A stretch of DNA of 64,000 nt from Lunularia cruciata (Eukaryota; Streptophyta; Marchantiopsida; Lunulariales; Lunulariaceae): contig OX419759.1 of assembly GCA_948567375.1 (NCBI GenBank), positions 18,382,744 through 18,446,743 on the forward strand, in the 5' to 3' direction. Position numbers and translations under genes: made by a program. The notes under the pieces are model-generated. The model was not told the DNA's origin. It worked only from the letters and a program-made list of their open reading frames with translations, and made no database searches. How positions within the stretch are numbered: position 1 is the first letter of the stretch; every line of letters begins with the position of its first letter. Of the stretch, positions 57,150 to 64,000 are shown in pieces.

Positions 57150-58740
57150 TAAAAGACTGGAAAAGTCTCACCTATCTCCCAACCTCTCCCTCTGTAGATC
57201 CAACTCCATTGATGCTCCTCTAGGCTCAAGAGCATGTACTTCACTCCTATTCACTATTGCAAATGCATCTACTTGTGCTACTCCGCACTTGAAATCCAAA
57301 GCATCTCTATCACCAACATATGAGGTGGAAGCCTCAACACCCAAATCTGATCTCCTTTGAGCAATGGCCATACTAGCCAATCTCTACTCCAATTGCTCAA
57401 TCCAAGTAGCCATAGTTGTATTAGAAATAAGGGCAGGTATTGCACCCCTACTAGGTGTAGATCCTCTACCACCACCTTTACCACCTCGTCCTCCATGAAC
57501 TAGAGTTCCTCTACTACCTACCATAACAGCCCTACCACTCCGTAACTCCGGGTGTAGGTCAAAGCATCAGTCACTAGATTGACCATATTTGAAACAATGC
57601 TCATATTGTCTCTACGTTGGCTATGATGCATCAAAGGTATCAAGTCCGTTGCTCTAAGTACACTCTTTCTTATGGTGAGGTCCACCACAAGTTCAACAAG
57701 CAACATCACCACTCATTGGTTGTTGTTGACCCAAAAATGAAGGTAAGGGTCTAGCTCCACTAGGTCCTACACTCACTCCATGGGATCTGGGTTGCTAACC
57801 CTATCCTCAAAAACCAACTAGGCATGGTGCACTTTGCTGCACTCTAGAAGAAGTCATAGTTGTGGATAAGGTCTCTCTACCAAATCTAGATGTCACCACT
57901 CTCCTCTACCATGTTGAGCTCAATATGCTCATCCAAAAAAAAGACCATCACCAAAGTAGACAAAGTAGCTTGTAACAACATAGCATCATGAACTCTATGT
58001 CACAACTCCTTGTCTAGTATCCCATACCAAAACTGGGTTGCCTAGGCCTCAATGACTCCCTAAGTGAAACTAATCAGCCATCTCATGCAAGTGTGTGTCT
58101 TGCGTAAGCTCTTTCCAACCTTCCGCTAGAACTCTTGCAAACTCCTCAGCTTGTTAGTCCGCACTCCCTAGTAGTTCTGCCTCAAACACTAGAAGAACTC
58201 CAGCATGGGGTTAAACCCCAATACTACACCACCTCTTATAGCAATACCTCCAATCGTAGTAGCACTATCTCCAACTAGTGCACCTCCACTAGCTCCACCA
58301 ATGCTACTCAAGCTAGAACTTGTGGGTATAGCCAATCTACCCTTGGCAACCGAGCTTGAAGTGATGGAGACATAGTTTAGAGACCAATACTATCTCCATA
58401 ACTCAATCTCCTCCAAGTGAGCTTTCTTGAACTTATGGTAGTCATCCATCAACGGACCCTCCAAATACTAAAACAAGCGCTTCCATGCCATGAAGGGTGT
58501 GAACAAAGTTGAGTTCTGCATCTACTATAGATCACATCAAATATCAAACTCTTGGATGAAGTCATCCAACTCAATGGTACCCATTGTACCAAAGTAATGC
58601 CTAGGGCCGTTGGAGGCCCTATATATCTTGTCCATGTCCCACAATAACGGTGTAGACACACTAAGGACACTCTCAACTGAATCAACTCCTATATCAAACT
58701 CCAACTCAAAGTCAATCTCCTCCCTCATTGGGACCTAAGA
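57150..58740 (-). pseudogene. Gag of gypsy element C
   Basis: The start region (58537-58728) is acidic (M-R-E-E-I-D-F-E-L-E-F-D). The core near 58480-58380 reads D-D-Y-H-K-F-K-K-A-H-L-E-E-I-E-L. Near 57658-57705 lies a zinc knuckle of the CX2CX3HX4C form (C-x-T-C-G-G-P-H-H-K-K-E-C), with one position now a stop. Gag would package RNA. Many stops are present. Confidence 0.65.
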
Positions 58741-59255
58741 TATAAGCTAATACCAAGCACCACTTTGAGTAAACTCACTACGTACTGCAAAGCTATCTCC
58801 TCTAGAATCCCCAAAGAACTCCGTCGTGACAAAGTAACCACAAACCACCAATAGCAACTGCAACTACAACCGCAAGTACCCCACCAAGAACCAACACCAC
58901 CAAGTACCAACACCAACTGAGCACCACCAAATGCCAATACCAATGGAACACTACCCACTAATGTAACTCTAACTAAGACAACTACACTAGGAGAAAGGGC
59001 AACCTATAACTTGCCATCACAACACGCACTCTCATAGTCTATAGGTCATCACTTCTTGCCTCACCCAAAGAGAAACAAAGGTAGTCTGACTGGTCATCAC
59101 TCTAGCCTCACTATCAAGAGCACACCAGAGCACCAACACTCTAAATTCAAGGCACCTCATACAAACATGGTGCACAAACAAGAAGTAGAGAATGGAGAGG
59201 TCCAATCACAAGAAATCTAAATAAAAACCCTCCACTCATAAAGTCATACGGGACT

Positions 59256-59268
59256 AACTCTAACACCA
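59256..59268 (-). other. Decayed primer binding site of gypsy element C
   Basis: The minus strand reads TGGTGTTAGAGTT. It differs from the initiator tRNA-Met complement TGGTATCAGAGCC by four transitions only, as expected from deamination decay. Confidence 0.6.
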
Positions 59269-60056
59269 TTTGGCATTTGACATAATAGGAGTTCTTAACT
59301 ATGCTCTAAGCTACCAAGATCACCAAGAATGGGATCAAATTGCCTCTCTTAGCCAAAGCTATAAGTGTATAGATAATAGCAAGCCAGTCACTAGGACAAT
59401 AAGTGAGAGTGGACCAGCTGGCTAAGGCACTAGTCTAGGAACTAGAGATATAGGAGTCAAACCCTATTACGCACAATCTAGCAAGATGGGCAGATTTTGC
59501 CAAACAATGACCAAGATCTACTCTAAACTAGCTAGCCTCACACCAACAAGCTAGCTTGCTGGCCTTTTTTGGCCCTTCTAGGTCTTTGTAGCCTCTCATA
59601 GCCCACAACCCTATGCCTTGAAGCCTCTAAATGCCAAATTTGGCCTTTCTTCTTGCAACTTCAAACCCTCTCCAAATCTAGCAAAACTCCTCCAAATTTG
59701 TAAAACTCCTCAAAATTTGGCCTTTCTTCTTGCCACTTTGAACCCTCTCTAAATCTGGCAAAACTCTTCCAAATCTGCAAAATTCTTCCAAATCTGACCA
59801 ACCACCAAAACTCCTCTAAATCTGGCCAAAATCTAATGTAAACTCAAACAAAAATCTAACATAAACCCTAAAGTTGATTGACTGCCAAATCCTCCATTAA
59901 TTCTTCACTTGAGCCAAATTGAAAAAATAGGTTTCTCCTAATCACAAATTCACAATGGTGCGTTCCCAACTCTACCTTCAATTTCACTATTTGAGCATAA
60001 CTTGCAACAAATTGGTCTTGCTTTCACCTCTTGAGCTCAAAATCACAACTATTTCT
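59269..60056. other. Region between gypsy C and element A3
   Basis: It should contain the 5' LTR of gypsy C by position, but it does not match the LTR-like block at 50884. It holds the tRNA-Leu-like sequence and several near-repeats of CCAAATTTG/CAAAATTTGGC words (59640-59830). No gene is seen. Confidence 0.4.
59403..59474 (+). other. tRNA-Leu-like sequence, possible SINE head or tRNA relic
   Basis: TGGACCAGCTGGCTAAGGC resembles the A box and D arm of plant tRNA-Leu (TGGCCGAGTGGTTAAGGC). A 5-bp stem CTAGT/ACTAG with a 6-nt loop follows, then a T-arm-like stem ATAGG/CCTAT with a B-box-like loop. The acceptor stem pairs poorly, so it is not a working tRNA. Confidence 0.3.
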
Positions 60057-63000
60057 TGTGGTACCCATAATTTATTTTTTGGATAGTTTTAAGAAAATTT
60101 GAAGAAGAAGTATGTGGATAGAGCCTAAAGAGTGCTAACATGGGAAGAAATAAGAAGAAGTGGGAGTTTGAAGTAAAACCCAAAGTTGACCTCGGGTCAA
60201 GACCCGAAGACCCAAAGACCCAAAGACACAAAGACAAAGATGAAGAAGGAGAGACTTTGTATTGGGCGGCGTGAGCGGAATTAAAGAACCTATAACAAAC
60301 TTCTTTGGAGTCGGCCCAATCAAGAAAGTACACGGGAAGAAAGTAATGACCTCGAGATCAAGAACTTCTTGATAGAGACAAGAAACAATGTCACCGAATC
60401 AAAGATTGGAAAGGAGGAGCAACTGAAGAATGACCGATCACAAAAAGACTATAAAATTACAAGTTGTGCAAGTAAGTAGAGCAATGTCTAGTCATTGCTT
60501 GGTTCCTATTCAAGGTCAACCCAAAGTAATGCAAATTGCAAATCAGCAGGGAGAGGAGTGGGTTAGGATCTCAGGAACGATCTTCCACAAGCAGAAGGTG
60601 AGGAAGCACATGATGACCCCGAAAGTGAGTAAGCAGAGTGCGGTGAGGGGGCTTGCAATTCATAGATTAGAAGTGATAGCACGGATCAAAGTCTTGACAA
60701 GACTTTGTAGTTCCTGGCTTGGAACTAGAACTTAAGTTTTCCAAGTTTCATGGTAGAAATTGCAGCAAGTAATGCAAGGATGGACCAAAGCACGAGGGGA
60801 AGAGAGGGAATCCCGCTCAATGGACGGAGGCAGATTGGAGAGTAGTTTTGGGCAAAGAGGTAGGAGGGACCACCTTCTATCACAAGTGTGAGGCTTCAGA
60901 AGAGACTGCCAAAGTGAGGAAGTCGTTCAATCAACCTCAACTAAGAATGGGTACAAGGTGGACAATTATAGAGACCCTGAGTAGAGAGGGATAGTAAGCG
61001 CAATGATAGCAATGTTCAAGCCATAGCAAACCACCTATGTTACTATGCAACAGGCAGTGTTATTTCACCAAATGTTTGTGGGGGAGGTAGTAGATTGGGC
61101 AAAATGTCTACATCAGAGAGTGGGGCAGATGATTTTGGGATGGAGAATGGATATGCCACCACATTATTTTGTGCCCTTCCAGTGCATTTTTATTCTAGGT
61201 CAAACTTGCTGACTTTGGAAAAATGAAATTGAATGCGCTCACATTTTCATCTGGATTTGCAAAAGGAGGCAGATGTAGATGAGCAATATTATATAGAGAC
61301 TATCTGAGATGGAGATGAGTACTACAAGAAGAGTGGGAAGGAGAAAATTGTAGCAATTGACCTTCCCAGAGCTAGAAAGAGAGCCAAGCCTAAGAGTTGT
61401 GTTGTGACAGTCCAGCCCCAAAAAGTTCCAAAGCTGAACCCAACGGCGGTGGTAGTGAAGACAAAGGAAGCCACGCTGGAAGCAGAAGATGAGTCGGAAG
61501 GAGAAACTGGATTGAAGGAAGGAATGTCAAGAGAAGAAGAGGAGTTCATGCTAAGGAGTGAAGAATTGAGCAGTGGAAGCAAAGGCATAGCAAAAGTACA
61601 ACAAATTTGACAGCCTATGATCAAGGCAGGAAAGCCGAGTCCCGAGGTTTCCATGGTTGAACAAGGAAGTGAGAGGAAGAAGGTAGAGGAAGTTGTGGCA
61701 CAACCCCGGACTGCCAAGTGTAAGAATGAAATGCCTGCAGCTGAAGTAGGGCCTAGTAAAGTTACTCTTGAAGGTGGAGAAAGTTTAGAGGAAGAAACTT
61801 TGAAGGTGCAAAGATTGCAACTTCGAGGCAAGGTGCAAGAAGTAGAGTGGTCGGAACCCAAAGGCTGAGCCAATAGCGCAAGGTGCAAAGGAGTGGACTA
61901 TTTGTCTAAAGGAGTTTGTCCGCTATTGATGTTGCAACGGGAGAAGAAGATAGAGATGGTGAGTGCCAATCTTGAGATGCCGGATGAATTGGCAGTAGTG
62001 AAGACTTGGAGTGCGGAAACCTCGTTGTTGCAAAGTAAATTGACAAGGGTGGAGATGGAAGTCAAAGAACTTCAAGTTGAGGAGGTTCTTTGGAGTAAGC
62101 ACTTTGAAGTGACAAGGGAAGATTTAGTCAAGAGTTGCAAGGAGGCAAAGGAGTTGAATGCGTTGGTTGCAGTGTTGAAAGGGGAAATTTCATATGAGCA
62201 TGAAGAGTTAATTCACTCAAAAGCAAGTACCACGATGATGGAGCAAGAGTTAGAGACTCTCAAGAAGAAAGTAGTGGAGAAAGATCAAGCCTGGCAATGA
62301 GAGTTAGCAAAGCGCTGTAGAGAAGAAGATCAGATGCAAGGGTTGATGTTGGAGGCAGAGGAGCAAATCCTTATGAATTGAAGGGAGTAGGAGGCATTGA
62401 AGGCCAAATTTGAAGAGGAGCTCTAGATGTATCACATTGAATTGGAGGAAGAAAGGAAGAAGGAGAAGCTTATGGTTGTAAGAGAAGTTGATGGGGTAGA
62501 AGGGGTCGTCAATGAAATCAAGGCAATGCTAAGCATGGAAGTTGAAGGTAAACTCAAAGAGGCGAGATTGCATGAGCTGAAGTGATTAGTGCAGGAGACG
62601 TGCAAGAGGAAAGCAAAGGACACCAAATTGAATAATCTATTAATTAGTCTGTGGGATCATGTAGATAGGAAGATGTTAGAGGTGGAAGACAATGTGTGTC
62701 TCAGACTAGATCTTGTTAGAATAGAGTTAGCTAAAATTTGTAGTGAAGGACAAGAAGTACGAAGACCCGATGTTGTAGAAGTAGGAATACAAGTGTCTTT
62801 GGAGTTGTTCTCTGAAACCTTAAAGAAAAGTGGGTCAAGAGATAAAGAGTTGGAACAATTACTTGAGACCTCCATTGTAGTTTGTAGTGAAGAAATTATA
62901 GAAATAGAAGAGTTAAGAGTAGGATTAGATAGACCCGAGGATGGTGAAATTATAGAGGGATCATCGGGTTTGAATGCCAAAGTTGAGGTTGACATCAGAT

Positions 63001-63800
63001 CGGAGTAGTAACAGATTTGAGATTTGAAGAGGCAAATATGAAAAGGTGCATTGTCATTTTGGATTTGGAGGTTTGTAGTGTTGTTATAAAACGGTATTTT
63101 TGTTAGTAATAGTCAATTGTTTCACTATTTAAAGGTGGCATTCGTAGTGAATTGTTGTTTAGTATTCATATTTCTGAAGATAGATAAAGCAAAGTGTTGG
63201 TTTAGTGCTCGTTGCTTGAGCTTAATTCCAAGTATCAACTTTGTGTCTATGTTTATGAGTGTTGGGAGAATTTCAAAGTGCAAATCAGTGTGGTTGGTGG
63301 ATGTTGGATTCCGCAACCTTGATCTTCATTCCATGTGTTTGATCTTGAGTGAGGTGCAATTGGAGCAATGCCTTGACAGATCTGAGAGGAATTATAGTGT
63401 TGGTAGTATTTTGCATTTAGGAGTGTAGCGCAAAGTTGATGTGAAGCAATTTTGATTAAAGAAGTTGTGCCTTCAATGGAGGGGTGGAACACAATTCTGA
63501 GGTGAAGTCATTTTACAATGAAGTGCCATCTTCGGGAGAATCTGAATCATCACAATCAAGATTTTTTTGGACAGAATTTGCTATGTTGTGATTAAAGAGT
63601 GTGCATTTGTGACAAGTTGTCAAGATTGTGAGCTTGTTACTCTCTTTTGGGTGTAGTTGCTACCTGAGAGGTTAAAGAAGAACCCAAGAAGAACTAAATT
63701 GTTACTTTACTTCATATTTGGACACTTCTGACCAGTATCTCTATTGGAACAAACTTTACTTACCTAATTATCACAAAATGATATTTACCAAGTTGTCACA
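60057..63800 (+). mobile_element. Coiled-coil-coding TG..CA element, complete copy A3
   Basis: This 3744-bp element starts TGTGGTACCC and ends AAGTTGTCACA, flanked by TTTCT (60052-60056) and TTGCT (63801-63805), a 4-of-5 target duplication. The layout matches A2: a leader with TATAAAAT at 60450-60457, a broken coiled-coil frame 60610-63008 and a shared 3' non-coding part. It is more decayed than A2. Confidence 0.8.
60610..63008 (+). pseudogene. N-domain plus coiled-coil protein of element A3
   Basis: It starts at an ATG aligned with the A2 start (A-V-R-G-L-A-I-H-R-L-E-V versus A-V-R-N-H-A-I-W-R-L-D-I). The N-domain block at 60980-61190 reads R-G-I-V-S-A-M-I-A-M-F-K-P...Q-A-V-L-F-H-Q-M-F-V-G. 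A frameshift lies near 61200. From 61404 on, one frame runs to the stop at 63008 with several nonsense codons (among them 61608, 61866 and 62298). The acidic linker, coiled coil and conserved end (V-D-I-R-S-E) are kept. It is the most decayed A copy. Confidence 0.65.
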
Positions 63801-63873
63801 TTGCTTGAAAATTGCTTCTCTTTGCTTGAAATTTGGCCAGCGACTCTACACACCATCTGCCTTACTACCAAAT

Positions 63874-64000
63874 TGTAATACCAAGAGCTAGCCATATGAT
63901 CTAGATGTGAAATTTGGTTTAATAACATCTAGAATGATTCTTTACATGATGGTCAAAATAGATTAGATAGAAGTATCACCAAAAGAGTATTTCTACTAAT
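63874..64000 (+). repeat. Start of a chromovirus-family LTR (continues beyond window)
   Basis: TGTAATACCAAGAGCTAGCC onward aligns with the LTR head at 10211, 19712 and 28650, with about the divergence of the older copies. It is cut by the window end. Confidence 0.7.

Larger units (their letters stand above)
50762..59268 (-). mobile_element. Ty3/gypsy retrotransposon C
   Basis: Minus-strand order from right to left: primer binding site (59256-59268), gag (58730-57150) with zinc knuckle, a decayed middle part shared with 1722-3230, reverse transcriptase (54400-53800), RNase H (53760-53550), integrase (52900-52327), polypurine complement and probable LTR. It shows no chromodomain. Every domain is broken by stops, mostly of C-to-T type. 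It is older than A1 by inference, since A1 interrupts the related copy C'. Confidence 0.8.

Overview
The window looks like nuclear DNA of a land plant with a large, repeat-rich genome. Evidence: a spliced plant receptor-like kinase gene, Ty3/gypsy and Ty1/copia retrotransposons primed by initiator tRNA-Met, a chromovirus, and many stop codons of the C-to-T/G-to-A type expected from decay of methylated DNA. I cannot name the species; a non-flowering plant (lycophyte, fern, moss or conifer) would fit but is not shown. There is one apparently intact host gene; almost all other coding potential is decayed mobile DNA.

Layout. 1-1721: 3' half of a coiled-coil-coding element (A1) inserted in a gypsy remnant (1722-3700). 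3700-25171: a nest four levels deep. A decayed gypsy element D (minus; pol 3700-7315, gag from 21893) is split by coiled-coil element B1 (minus, 7316-10055 and 20303-21892). B1 is split by a chromovirus (plus, 10056-20302), whose 5' LTR is split by coiled-coil element A2 (plus, 10423-14206). 25172 to about 30.2 kb: a second B element (B2, minus) interrupted by a lone chromovirus LTR. 31.1-32.5 kb: gypsy integrase and copia RNase H scraps. 32.5-36.7 kb: no recognisable gene. 36.73-41.42 kb: a copia element with a microsatellite inside its gag frame. 42630-48944 (minus): a 15-exon malectin-like/LRR receptor kinase whose exon phases all join (979 residues by my count). 50.2-50.7 kb: a PIF/Harbinger-like transposase scrap. 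50.76-59.3 kb: gypsy element C (minus). 60057-63800: coiled-coil element A3. 63874 to the end: start of another chromovirus LTR.

The most unusual item is the coiled-coil element family (A1, A2, A3, B1, B2). A2 and A3 are 3.7-3.8 kb, begin TGTGGT, end GTTGTCACA and are flanked by 5-bp target duplications, as integrase-inserted elements are. Yet I see no LTR pair and no reverse transcriptase. Each carries one long frame: an N-terminal domain, an acidic linker, a long coiled coil and a conserved C-terminus ending V-D-I-x-S-(D/E). They may be non-autonomous retroelements, or very long solo LTRs carrying a gene. A second theme is three near-perfect palindromes with 2-nt spacers, lying in retroelement DNA at about 6.2, 22.9 and 31.9 kb.

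The receptor kinase should act at the plasma membrane as a ligand sensor with an RD-type kinase. The retroelements work as replicating units (gag, protease, reverse transcriptase/RNase H, integrase) but every copy here is disabled.
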